From positions 1 to 8,218 of the forward strand of contig JAICKM010000289.1 in assembly GCA_025927935.1 (NCBI GenBank): a DNA stretch of 8,218 nt. Direction: 5' to 3'. The position numbers were made by a program, and so were the translations under genes. The stretch's first letter is position 1; every line of letters starts with the position of its first letter. Positions 1 to 5,834 of this stretch are shown one piece after another. Origin of the DNA: Chloroflexia bacterium. GTDB lineage: Bacteria; Chloroflexota; Chloroflexia; QHBQ01; JADMIH01. The notes under the pieces were generated by a model. The model was given only the letters and a program-made list of their open reading frames with translations, was not told where the DNA came from and did no database searches.

Positions 1-250
1 AACGCGAAGATCAGGCTTATTCTAAATTAACATTTATGCTCTTTGTGTCTGCGCGGTGCATATATGATCCGCTGTCCGGCGGCGCCCCACTAATTCCAGC
101 CAATCGATCTACGCCCGCAGCGGGCCGCACGTTACGGTCCGCGAGAAGCCGCCGATGCCCGCGTATGCGCCCGTGTCGCTGGGCTAAGTATAACGCCTGG
201 GCAACAGGCCAGGTACGCGACAGCCGGCGAACCCCGGCCCAATCATCTGG
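1..250. other. Non-coding left flank downstream of the hydrolase gene
   Basis: No convincing gene lies here. An open frame on the plus strand (36-401) runs into the antisense of the hydrolase and resembles no family I know, so I treat it as chance. The first 70 bases are distinctly AT-rich against the rest of the window, with a minus-strand TAGAAT (roughly 20-25) that could be a -10 box of a gene further left, but no matching -35 is visible. At 195-209 there is a short stem (GCCTG/CAGGC, 5-base loop). On the minus strand it is followed by GTTATACTT, a poor candidate for a terminator of the hydrolase operon because the U-run is broken. Confidence 0.4.
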
Positions 251-1171
251 TTACCCGCTTCGGCTGTCAATGGGGAAGCGAGCGGCCAGCCACGCCTCGA
301 TGCGCTCCAGCACAGCCGGGGTGTCCGGGTCCCAGAACATGGTATGCCAGACTTCCGGGAACAGGATCAGCGCCTTGTCCTCGGCGCCGATCAGGTGGTA
401 GAGCATCAGCGACCCCTGGTAGGGCACGATGCCGTCGCGCTTGCCGTGAATAATGAGCGTGGGCGGTGTGCAGCGGCGGGCGGTCACGGAGCAGCGCATA
501 CTCATGGCGACAATAGTCAGCATATAGCGGCCGCTGACACCGGGTAGCACGAGCGGATCGTTATCGTGAGCTTGCATCCAGGCCGCATCGCGCGATCCGG
601 CGAGCGCGGCGCGCCACGCGCGCATGGCGCTCCCGTGCGCCTCGGCGGCCCGCCGCGCCTGCGGCGTGTGCCGCACCACGGTGAAATCGGCGATCTGGCG
701 CGGATGGATCAGCAGCCCCGGCGCGACCAGCAGCACCCCTGCCACCTGATGGGATTGGGTGGCATACAACGCCGCGTAGTTGAGCGCGAACAACCCGCCC
801 ATGCTCTCGCCGATGAGCAGGATGGGCCGGTTGGGATAGTGCCGCCGCACCCAGCAGACCACGGCATGGAGATCGAGCAGCACGGTGCGCCCGCTGACCA
901 TCTCGCCCCGCGCGCCCCCGGATCGCCCATGACCGCGCGCATCGGGCGCGCAGAGCGGCACGCCCAGCCCGGCCAGGAAGCGACCCAGCCCCGCGTAAGC
1001 CGCGCCATAGTAGGCGACTCCGTGATGCAGCACGGCGACAGGACTACCGGGCCGCCCTTCCGCGACCGGCGCCCAGACGCGCACGGCGATCGCCGTGCCG
1101 TCAAACGTCTCGACCCGGTCGTCGAACTGCCGGACGGCGTCTACATCATCCCTCGCCTGCATGCGGCGCAT
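251..1171 (-). CDS. Alpha/beta hydrolase, monoacylglycerol lipase-like (Hydrolase_4 / S33 type)
   Basis: A 306-residue single-domain alpha/beta hydrolase, probably a cytoplasmic serine esterase or lipase; no signal peptide or membrane segment is visible. Seen in the sequence: an oxyanion-region HHG (49-51), the [10 protein letters not shown] block (77-86) typical of monoacylglycerol-lipase-like proteins, the nucleophile elbow GESMGG with Ser123, the acid in HGKRDGIVP (Asp246), and the catalytic His276 in [10 protein letters not shown]. The triad is complete and in the expected order, so the enzyme should be active. The substrate cannot be told: monoacylglycerols, lysophospholipids or other esters are all possible. 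The start overlaps the 3' end of trmD by 26 bp and AAAGGAGG sits only 3 bases before this ATG, so Met4 (1162), 12 bases from it, is a possible alternative. The overlap implies cotranscription and translational coupling with trmD. It is the last gene of the xseB-trmD unit; no functional link to tRNA methylation is apparent. Confidence 0.9.
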   Translation of the reverse strand: MRRMQARDDVDAVRQFDDRVETFDGTAIAVRVWAPVAEGRPGSPVAVLHHGVAYYGAAYAGLGRFLAGLGVPLCAPDARGHGRSGGARGEMVSGRTVLLDLHAVVCWVRRHYPNRPILLIGESMGGLFALNYAALYATQSHQVAGVLLVAPGLLIHPRQIADFTVVRHTPQARRAAEAHGSAMRAWRAALAGSRDAAWMQAHDNDPLVLPGVSGRYMLTIVAMSMRCSVTARRCTPPTLIIHGKRDGIVPYQGSLMLYHLIGAEDKALILFPEVWHTMFWDPDTPAVLERIEAWLAARFPIDSRSG

Positions 1172-2027
1172 GATCCTCCTTTGCCGGCGCGGCCTGCAAC
1201 TCGGCCAGCCAGGCTTGCTCTTGCCTGGTCAGCGCAAGGCCGGCCAGTAGATCGGGGCGGCGCGCGACCGTCCGCCGCAACGCCTCGCGGCGCCGCCATT
1301 CGGCCACGCGCGCATGGTGCCCGCTGACCAGCATGGGCGGCACATCCCAGCCGCGAAAGCTCGCCGGGCGGGTGTACTGCGGATACTCCAGCAGGCCCGA
1401 CGTGTGCGATTCGTCCTCGGCGGAGCCTTCAGCCAGCACGCCGGGCACCAAGCGGGCCACCGCATCGACCACTACCAGCGCCGCCAGTTCCCCGCCGGTG
1501 AGCACGTAATCGCCAATCGACAGTTCGTCAGTGATGAGATGTTCGCGCACCCGCTCGTCCACGCCCTCGTAATGGCCGCAGACCAGCACCATGCGCGGCA
1601 GAGCCGCCAGTTCCGCGGCCACCCGCTGGGTCAGCACGCGCCCCGCCGGACTCATCAGGATCACCGGTGGCACGGGGGACGGGCCTGCCGTGCCCGGCTG
1701 GGGTAGTTCAGACTCAGGGGGAAGCATATCGGGGGCCACCAGAGTCTCCGGCGCCCCCGCGCGGTGCCACAGATAGAGGCCGGGCGGCCCCGGCGGCAGG
1801 GTCAGCACCGTCTCGACCGCTTCAAACAGCGGCGGCGCTTTCATGACCATGCCCGCGCCGCCGCCGTAGGGATAATCGTCCACCGTGTGGTGCCGGTCGT
1901 AGGTGTAATCGCGGATCTGGTGCAGGCGCACCCCCAGGTGCCCGGCCTGCATGCCGCGCTTGAGAATACTGGCCCCCAGCGGGCCGGGGAACATTTCGGG
2001 GAAGAGCGTCAGAATGTCAACACGCAT
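1146..2027 (-). CDS. trmD: tRNA (guanine-N1)-methyltransferase TrmD
   Basis: Makes m1G37 in tRNAs reading CNN and some other codons, using S-adenosylmethionine; this prevents +1 frameshifting. It acts as a cytoplasmic homodimer with a trefoil-knot (SPOUT) fold. Seen: LFPEMF (8-13), [13 protein letters not shown] (48-60), MSPAGR (125-130), the knot motifs [11 protein letters not shown] (150-160) and [11 protein letters not shown] (170-180), [11 protein letters not shown] (211-221) and the C-terminal helical domain with [13 protein letters not shown]. At 293 residues it is about 45 longer than E. coli or B. subtilis TrmD. Most of the excess is one Pro/Glu-rich segment at about 83-118, before the strand leading to MSPAGR. 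Counting back from GLL, the position of E. coli Asp169 holds Glu206, with Asp205 next to it. The ATG lies 18 bp after the xseB stop without a clear Shine-Dalgarno site, suggesting coupling to xseB. The usual rpsP-rimM-rplS neighbours are absent here. Confidence 0.97.
   Translation of the reverse strand: MRVDILTLFPEMFPGPLGASILKRGMQAGHLGVRLHQIRDYTYDRHHTVDDYPYGGGAGMVMKAPPLFEAVETVLTLPPGPPGLYLWHRAGAPETLVAPDMLPPESELPQPGTAGPSPVPPVILMSPAGRVLTQRVAAELAALPRMVLVCGHYEGVDERVREHLITDELSIGDYVLTGGELAALVVVDAVARLVPGVLAEGSAEDESHTSGLLEYPQYTRPASFRGWDVPPMLVSGHHARVAEWRRREALRRTVARRPDLLAGLALTRQEQAWLAELQAAPAKEDHAPHAGEG
1175..1182 (-). promoter_or_regulatory. Shine-Dalgarno site of the hydrolase gene, inside trmD
   Basis: AAAGGAGG on the minus strand is a near-perfect anti-16S match lying within the last codons of trmD. 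The spacing to the ATG at 1171 is 3 bases and to the in-frame ATG at 1162 is 12 bases, so the exact start is undecided between the two. Either way the ribosome site is embedded in the upstream gene. Confidence 0.75.
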
Positions 2028-2045
2028 GAGGCAGGGCCGGATGGG

Positions 2046-2447
2046 CTAAATATCGTCAAATAACGGGTCAAGATCGTCCGTCGTGGCAGGCTTGCGCTGC
2101 GGCCCGGTGGTGGGCGGTAGCCCCCGGCGGCCCGGCCCGGCCAGGGGTCCGGCCAGGGGCCGCTCCGGCGGCTCCGCGGCCCGCGCGGTCAGGGGCGCGG
2201 CGGGCGCGGCCGGGTCGCCGTCGATCAACGCCTCCATCTCTTCAGGGGCCAGTTGGCCCACCTGCTGCACGCGCAACTCGGCCTGGTCGAGCAGCGTGCC
2301 GCAATAATTCGCCAGCGCCATGCCCTGCTCGAAGCGGGCCAGCGCTTCCTCCAGGCTCAGCCCGCCCGCGCTGAGCTGGGCCACGGCCTCTTCCAGGCGC
2401 TTGTACGCCTCTTCATACGATAGATTGCTTTTGGACGCGGCGTTCAC
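2046..2447 (-). CDS. xseB: Exonuclease VII small subunit XseB, with long C-terminal tail
   Basis: Small helical subunit of exonuclease VII, which degrades single-stranded DNA in both directions together with XseA. The conserved core is clear: LSYEEAYKRLEEAVAQLSAG, then LSLEEALARFEQGMALANYC and LLDQAELRVQQV, forming the helical hairpin. I place the start at the GTG at 2447, because AAGGAG lies 6 bases before it; this gives 133 residues. An in-frame TTG at 2480 would add 11 residues but has no ribosome site, and the ATG at 2451 is out of frame. The core would normally end near 80 residues. Here it continues with about 50 residues rich in Pro, Ala, Gly and Arg and a final acidic patch (TDDLDPLFDDI), probably disordered. 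It is the first gene of a unit with trmD and the hydrolase. Its partner xseA is more than 1.3 kb away, beyond a plus-strand gene. Confidence 0.95.
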   Translation of the reverse strand: MNAASKSNLSYEEAYKRLEEAVAQLSAGGLSLEEALARFEQGMALANYCGTLLDQAELRVQQVGQLAPEEMEALIDGDPAAPAAPLTARAAEPPERPLAGPLAGPGRRGLPPTTGPQRKPATTDDLDPLFDDI

Positions 2448-2453
2448 ACATGG

Positions 2454-2459
2454 CTCCTT
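2454..2459 (-). promoter_or_regulatory. Shine-Dalgarno site that sets the xseB start
   Basis: AAGGAG on the minus strand, 6 bases ahead of the GTG at 2447. This spacing is close to ideal and is the reason for preferring the GTG over the upstream in-frame TTG at 2480, whose reading would translate straight through this site. Confidence 0.75.
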
Positions 2460-2546
2460 CGCGTGTTCAGTGCTGGACAATGACGCGAGTAATCAGCGTA
2501 GCAGATGGATACGATAGGCCCGGCATATTCCACGAGGCAATGCGTA

Positions 2547-2557
2547 ATTATACCACA
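2547..2557 (-). promoter_or_regulatory. Extended -10 promoter of the xseB-trmD-hydrolase unit
   Basis: The minus strand reads TGTGGTATAAT: a perfect TATAAT with the TGn extension. At the 17-base distance there is only GCGCGC, so no -35 box; extended -10 promoters can work without one. Transcription would begin near 2540, giving a leader of about 90 bases before the xseB GTG. The same 11-mer lies before the peptidase gene at 7619-7629. Confidence 0.6.
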
Positions 2558-2588
2558 CGCGGCCCGGCAGCGCGCAGCCCGGGCCGCG
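2558..2588. repeat. 10-bp inverted repeat just upstream of the xseB -10 box
   Basis: The arms CGCGGCCCGG (2558-2567) and CCGGGCCGCG (2579-2588) are perfectly complementary around an 11-base centre. The repeat covers the place where a -35 box would lie, and no T-run follows on either strand, so a terminator is unlikely. It could be an operator acting on the xseB promoter. Both arms are pure G/C in GC-rich DNA, so chance is a real alternative. Confidence 0.4.
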
Positions 2589-2747
2589 CGCACAGGTGGG
2601 CGGCGGGATGTTACCCCCCGGCGCCCGCCCCGGCATAGCGCGGGGCGGCGATCCGCATCGCCCCTGGACGCGGTATCACTCTCCTCCGTCCCGCGCCCGG
2701 AAGGGACAGGGACGTTAGGCGGGTCCGCCGCCCGGCCGGCGCTGTAA

Positions 2748-2775
2748 GAGGGCTACGTAACGTTACGTAGCCCTC
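2748..2775. repeat. Perfect 28-bp palindrome, operator or terminator stem
   Basis: Each half is GAGGGCTACGTAAC read inward; the two 14-base halves are exactly complementary with no spacer. In RNA it could fold as a 12-bp stem with an ACGT loop. On the plus strand it is followed by CCGGCGTTTTGTGT, a weak U-tract four or more bases away, so a plus-direction terminator is possible, but no plus-strand gene ends here. On the minus strand the tail is TTACAGC, worse. A dimeric repressor site is the other reading. It lies about 290 bp from both flanking starts. Confidence 0.8.
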
Positions 2776-2842
2776 CGGCGTTTTGTGTCCTTCCTCACGA
2801 TACATAATTCCTCCGATGTGTGCTAGCCTCCATCGCCGTATA

Positions 2843-2872
2843 TTGAAAGCGTCGGCAATGGACCATTATATG
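2843..2872 (+). promoter_or_regulatory. Candidate sigma-70-type promoter for the dioxygenase gene
   Basis: TTGAAA (2843-2848) is followed after 18 bases by TATATG (2867-2872). Both boxes are 4-5 of 6 matches and lie in the AT-rich part of the region. Transcription from here would give a leader of roughly 185 bases. The long leader and the imperfect boxes keep confidence low. Confidence 0.35.
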
Positions 2873-2878
2873 ATGAAA

Positions 2879-2920
2879 AGTGAGCAGCAAGTGAACAATT
2901 TTTGATCTGGTGAGTGAGCA
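2879..2920 (+). repeat. Three AGTGARCA direct repeats with helical spacing
   Basis: AGTGAGCA at 2879-2886, AGTGAACA at 2890-2897 and AGTGAGCA at 2913-2920. Start-to-start distances are 11 and 23 bases, i.e. about one and two helical turns, so all three copies face the same side of the DNA. Direct repeats with 11-bp spacing are typical of OmpR/PhoB-type response-regulator sites (family knowledge). They lie immediately downstream of the candidate -10 box, where a bound protein could block transcription. No regulator gene is present in the window. Confidence 0.45.
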
Positions 2921-3014
2921 AATGCGCCGGATACAGTAGAGGTGAGACACGGGAGACACCGGCCATTGATCGGAATATTCGCCGGGCCACGACGGGAGGC
3001 CACTGAAAGGTAAT

Positions 3015-3053
3015 CGCGCTACGACTCAAGGAAGAGCGCGTAGAGTATGGAGG
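3015..3053 (+). promoter_or_regulatory. Leader stem and Shine-Dalgarno site of the dioxygenase gene
   Basis: CGCGCT (3015-3020) can pair with AGCGCG (3035-3040) across a 14-base loop, ending shortly before the ribosome site GGAGG (3049-3053). GGAGG lies 9 bases before the ATG at 3063 and supports that start. I do not recognise a known riboswitch class; the stem is short and may mean nothing. Confidence 0.5.
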
Positions 3054-3062
3054 TTATTTCAC

Positions 3063-3734
3063 ATGATCGCAACAGCAAACCGGGGCCTGCTGGAACAGTC
3101 GAACCTGCCCGGCATTATTAAAGCGCAACCGTGGCAACACACCCTGGCCCGCGTTACCCACGAGTTGGCCCAACTGGTGGATCTGCCCGCGCCCCTGGCC
3201 GTGCGCGAAGGCCGCGCCGTCCTGGCCCAACTGACACAAGATCGCGAGTTCCTGACGGCGCAGATCTGGCCCATCCTGGCCGAAGTCCAATCTGAGGGAC
3301 CATATGTGGCGCGGCGCTACGAGGCGCCGGGCGGCGCCTATTCGCTACAGGTCTTCGTCTGGCCGGCGGGCGCGCAGACGCAAATCCATGACCATTCGTG
3401 CTGGGGCATCTTCGGCCCGGTGGCGGGCACGCTGCGTGAAGAACGCTACCTGCGGCTCGACGAGGGCGCACGCGCCGGCGAAGCCCACTTGCGCTCCGCC
3501 TGGCGCCGCCTCTGGACACCGGACGACGGCCTGTCCACGTTATTGCCGTATGCCGGCGGCGTCCACCGGGTGAGCAACCGCAGCCTGCACCCGGCCATCT
3601 CGATCCACGTCTACGGCCCGCAGGGCACCATCGATGGGCGCGACTACGACCCGCTACGCGACTATGTCTGCGACCGCCTGACCGACGACACACCGGGTGG
3701 GTTGCTGCTGGACGACCTCATCGCCGCCTGCTGA
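3063..3734 (+). CDS. Cysteine-dioxygenase-family cupin (thiol dioxygenase-like)
   Basis: A 223-residue cupin, probably a cytoplasmic non-haem iron thiol dioxygenase that oxidises a thiol such as cysteine or 3-mercaptopropionate to its sulfinate. Seen: the first metal motif IHDHSCWGIFGPVAGTLREE with His109 and His111, the third ligand in GGVHRV (His168), and SIHVY (Ser180, His182, Tyr184). The last matches the Ser-His-Tyr relay of cysteine dioxygenases. Mammalian CDO carries a Cys, crosslinked to Tyr, five residues after the second His; here that position is Ile116. Cys113 is nearby but out of register, so a crosslink is unlikely. The N-terminal 70 residues look helical. It is the only gene on the plus strand, lies between the two exonuclease VII genes, and has a strong ribosome site. 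The exact substrate is open; a more general metal-dependent cupin is possible. Confidence 0.85.
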   Translation: MIATANRGLLEQSNLPGIIKAQPWQHTLARVTHELAQLVDLPAPLAVREGRAVLAQLTQDREFLTAQIWPILAEVQSEGPYVARRYEAPGGAYSLQVFVWPAGAQTQIHDHSCWGIFGPVAGTLREERYLRLDEGARAGEAHLRSAWRRLWTPDDGLSTLLPYAGGVHRVSNRSLHPAISIHVYGPQGTIDGRDYDPLRDYVCDRLTDDTPGGLLLDDLIAAC

Positions 3735-3740
3735 TCAGGC
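3726..3740 (+). terminator. Weak stem over the dioxygenase stop codon
   Basis: GCCTG and CAGGC pair across a 5-base loop that overlaps the TGA at 3732-3734. No T-run follows on either strand, so it is at best a poor terminator. The 47-bp convergent gap to the end of xseA (3735-3781) shows nothing better. Confidence 0.15.
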
Positions 3741-3781
3741 ACCCCAGAGCGGTGGCCGCCGATCAAGCCCGGCGCCCGCCG

Positions 3782-4999
3782 TCAGGGCTGCGCCGGCTTG
3801 GGTTGCCCGGCGCGCACGGGCACACTGCCGTCGTGGAACTGGAGATCGAGGATGTCCCCGGCGGCGAGGTCGGCGATGGAGGCGGCAACGTGGCCCGTGC
3901 GCCGGTTGCGCACGATGACGTAGCCGCGCGTCAGGATCGCCGCGGGGGCCAGGGCTTGCAGGCGGGCTTGCTGGGTGCTTAGGCCCGCGCGCTGAAGGGC
4001 CAGGCGGTGGGTCAGATGCAGGTGGGCTGCCTCGGCCAGGCTGTCGAGGCGCTGGCGCTGCTGCTCCACCTGGGCGCGCGGCGAGTGGCGGGCCAGCACG
4101 GCGCGCTGCTCCGCTAGATCGCCCGCCGCGCTCTCCAGATAGCCGCTCATCAGGTCCCACAGTTCCTGGCGCAAGGCTTCCACATCGTCGATCAGTTCGC
4201 GGATGTCGGGCGCCACCAGTTCGGCGGCAGCCGACGGCGTCGGTGCGCGCAGGTCGGCCACGTAGTCCACGATGGTCGTGTCGGTCTCGTGGCCCACGCC
4301 GGTGACGACCGGCACGGGAGCGGCATAGACGGCGCGCGCCACGCGCTCGTCGTTGAAGGCGGCCAGTTCTTCGGGCGCGCCGCCGCCGCGGGCCAGGATA
4401 ATCACATCCACTGCCCGCTCGTCGCGCAAGGCGGCCAGCCGTTGCAGCGCGGCGACGATCTGGGCGGGCGCCTGGTCGCCCTGCACCAGCGTCGCGGACA
4501 GAATGACCTGGGCCAGGGGGTAGCGGCGGCCCAGCACCTTCAGGATATCCTGGAAAGCGGCGGCACCGGGCGAGGTGACGATGCCGATGCGGCGGGGGTG
4601 GGCGGGCAGCGGGCGCTTGCGCTCCAGGGCGAACAGCCCCTCGGCGTCGAGCCGCTCCTTGAGCCGCTCGAACTCCAGCGCCGCAGTACCCTGCCCCTGC
4701 AACTCCACCAGATCGACCATGATCTGCACGGAGCCGCTCGCCTCGTACATCGTCACGCGGCCATGAACCAGCACAGCCAGCCCGTTGGCCGGGCGCACCG
4801 TCTGCCAGCCTGCGTGGCCGCGGAACAGCACGCACTTGATCTGCGCGTTGGGTTCTTTCAGCGTGAAGTAGTAGTGCCCCGACGGCGACTGGCTGCAATT
4901 GCCGATCTCGCCGGCCACCCAGCAGTCTTGCAGGGCGTCGTTGACCTCGAACAGTTCCTTGAGGTAGGAGACCAGCTCGCCGACGGCGAAGATTTCCAC
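3782..4999 (-). CDS. xseA: Exonuclease VII large subunit XseA
   Basis: Catalytic subunit of exonuclease VII, a cytoplasmic single-strand DNA nuclease used in repair and in clearing displaced strands. Its 405 residues fit the family. Order of parts: N-terminal OB-fold (about 1-100, with VAGEIGNCSQSPSGHYYFTLK), the catalytic domain with RRIGIVTSPGAAAFQDIL (136-153), ARGGGAPEELAAFNDE (203-218) and VVTGVGHETDTTIVDYVADLRAPTPSAAAELV (split as 231-250 and 251-262), then a long helical region (about 265-350) that binds XseB, and the C-terminal ILTRGYVIVRN. All family motifs appear intact. The start is a GTG at 4999; AGGAT of the ribosome site overlaps the accB stop, and only 6 bp separate the genes. 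It is the last gene of the peptidase-efp-accB-xseA unit. In most genomes xseB follows directly; here a convergent gene intervenes. Confidence 0.97.
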   Translation of the reverse strand: MEIFAVGELVSYLKELFEVNDALQDCWVAGEIGNCSQSPSGHYYFTLKEPNAQIKCVLFRGHAGWQTVRPANGLAVLVHGRVTMYEASGSVQIMVDLVELQGQGTAALEFERLKERLDAEGLFALERKRPLPAHPRRIGIVTSPGAAAFQDILKVLGRRYPLAQVILSATLVQGDQAPAQIVAALQRLAALRDERAVDVIILARGGGAPEELAAFNDERVARAVYAAPVPVVTGVGHETDTTIVDYVADLRAPTPSAAAELVAPDIRELIDDVEALRQELWDLMSGYLESAAGDLAEQRAVLARHSPRAQVEQQRQRLDSLAEAAHLHLTHRLALQRAGLSTQQARLQALAPAAILTRGYVIVRNRRTGHVAASIADLAAGDILDLQFHDGSVPVRAGQPKPAQP

Positions 5000-5005
5000 G
5001 CGATC

Positions 5006-5830
5006 CTAACTTTCGGCGATCACCATGAGCGGCTGGCCGTACTCCACGCCCTGGGCATCGCGCACCAGGATACGGGTCACCCGCCCGGCCACTTCGGCTT
5101 CGATGGGGTTCATCATCTTCATGGCCTCAACGATACCCACCGTCTGGCCCACGGCCACCTCGGCGCCTTCCACCACATAGGGCGGCTCCTGGGGCGCGGG
5201 CGCGGCGTAGAAGGTGCCTACCATCGGCGAGCTAACCAGGTGTTCGCCGGGGCCAAGCACGGGCGCCGCCGGGTGGCCGTGCCCGCCGGGCGCGGGGAGC
5301 GGCGTCGCGGGCAGCGCGGCGGGGGCAGCCGGTCTGGGCGTGGCGGCGGAGGCTTCCACCGGCGCCACAGCAGCGGACGGAAGCGCGGGCGGCACCATCA
5401 GCACGGGCGCCGGGACGGTGGTGGGCGCGCCGCCCTGTCCGCGCCGGATCAGTAGCTTGAGGCCGCCGCTCTCGATCTGCAACTCGTTGACATCGGTCGA
5501 GGTCATCAGCCGGATCAGCGTCTCGACTTCGGCGGTCAGCGTGGGCAGATCGACGCCGGGCGCGGCGACAGGCGCCGGCTCGGCGGCTTCTTCGCGCGGG
5601 CGCTCCGGACGGCGCCGGTTCGTGCCCGCCGGATCGCGGGTGCGGTCCAGCCGGTTGCCGGGCGGCGCATCCAGGCGGTTGCCGGCCATCTCGTCACGCC
5701 CGCGATCGGGCCGGTTCCCCGGCGCATCCAGGCGGTTGCCGGCCATCTCATCGCGTGTGCGGTCGGGCCGGTTGCCGGGCGCATCGTCCCGGCGATTCGA
5801 CTCTCGGAAGGGAAAGCGGGATCCTACCAC
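5006..5830 (-). CDS. accB: Acetyl-CoA carboxylase biotin carrier protein AccB, with repetitive N-terminal extension
   Basis: Carries biotin for acetyl-CoA carboxylase, shuttling carboxyl groups from AccC to the carboxyltransferase in fatty acid synthesis. From the GTG at 5830 (4 bp after the efp stop) it has 274 residues, about 100 more than usual. The normal AccB begins near residue 93 with LPTLTAEVETLIRLMTSTDV and ELQIESGGLKLLIRR, continues with a Pro/Ala linker (about 130-195), and ends with the biotinyl domain: SSPMVGTF, GIVEAMKMMNPIEAEVAG with biotinylated Lys238, and EYGQPLMVI. The N-terminal extension is rich in Arg, Asp, Asn and Gly and built from 19-residue repeats (PGNRPDRTRDEMAGNRLDA and relatives); it looks disordered and has no counterpart I know in AccB. 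The start is uncertain: the GTG has only a weak ribosome site, and an in-frame ATG within the repeats is possible. accC, usually next to accB, is absent here. Confidence 0.93.
   Translation of the reverse strand: MVGSRFPFRESNRRDDAPGNRPDRTRDEMAGNRLDAPGNRPDRGRDEMAGNRLDAPPGNRLDRTRDPAGTNRRRPERPREEAAEPAPVAAPGVDLPTLTAEVETLIRLMTSTDVNELQIESGGLKLLIRRGQGGAPTTVPAPVLMVPPALPSAAVAPVEASAATPRPAAPAALPATPLPAPGGHGHPAAPVLGPGEHLVSSPMVGTFYAAPAPQEPPYVVEGAEVAVGQTVGIVEAMKMMNPIEAEVAGRVTRILVRDAQGVEYGQPLMVIAES
5667..5780. repeat. 57-bp tandem repeat, two full copies plus degenerate flanks, within accB
   Basis: Unit 1 is 5667-5723 and unit 2 is 5724-5780, identical at 49 of 57 positions. Partial, more diverged copies flank them (about 5638-5666, and the first bases after 5781). 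The unit is exactly 19 codons. Of the eight differences, five are third-position silent changes and three fall in one codon (Thr in one copy, Gly in the other). Confidence 0.9.
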
Positions 5831-5834
5831 TAGC

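Larger units (their letters stand above)
2448..3062. other. 615-bp divergent control region between xseB and the dioxygenase gene
   Basis: I see no credible gene here. Short open frames (2505-2747 plus, 2611-2805 minus, 2823-3029 minus) are low-complexity Arg/Pro/Ala runs or lack recognisable content. The left part (to about 2745) is very GC-rich; the right part (about 2780-2960) is markedly more AT-rich than anything else in the interior of the window. From left to right it holds the xseB promoter (2547-2557), a 10-bp inverted repeat (2558-2588), a perfect 28-bp palindrome (2748-2775), a candidate plus-strand promoter (2843-2872), three AGTGARCA direct repeats (2879-2920), a small leader stem (3015-3040) and the dioxygenase ribosome site (3049-3053). 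The length is unusual between such compact operons. Confidence 0.6.

Noticed and set aside
36..401. 121-codon plus-strand frame at the left edge
   Set aside because: Its second half is antisense to the hydrolase gene, and the first half shows no motif or ribosome site.
2505..3029. Small open frames between xseB and the dioxygenase gene
   Set aside because: Low-complexity content, no good ribosome sites, no recognisable family, and they overlap the regulatory repeats.
3735..4898. 387-codon minus-strand frame over xseA
   Set aside because: Arg/Ala/Gly-rich out-of-frame shadow of xseA, which has all its family motifs in the other frame.
4289..5455. Long plus-strand open frame (388 codons) rich in His, Gly and Arg
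   Set aside because: It lies antisense to xseA and accB, whose motifs are unambiguous, and its composition is what GC-rich antisense frames give.
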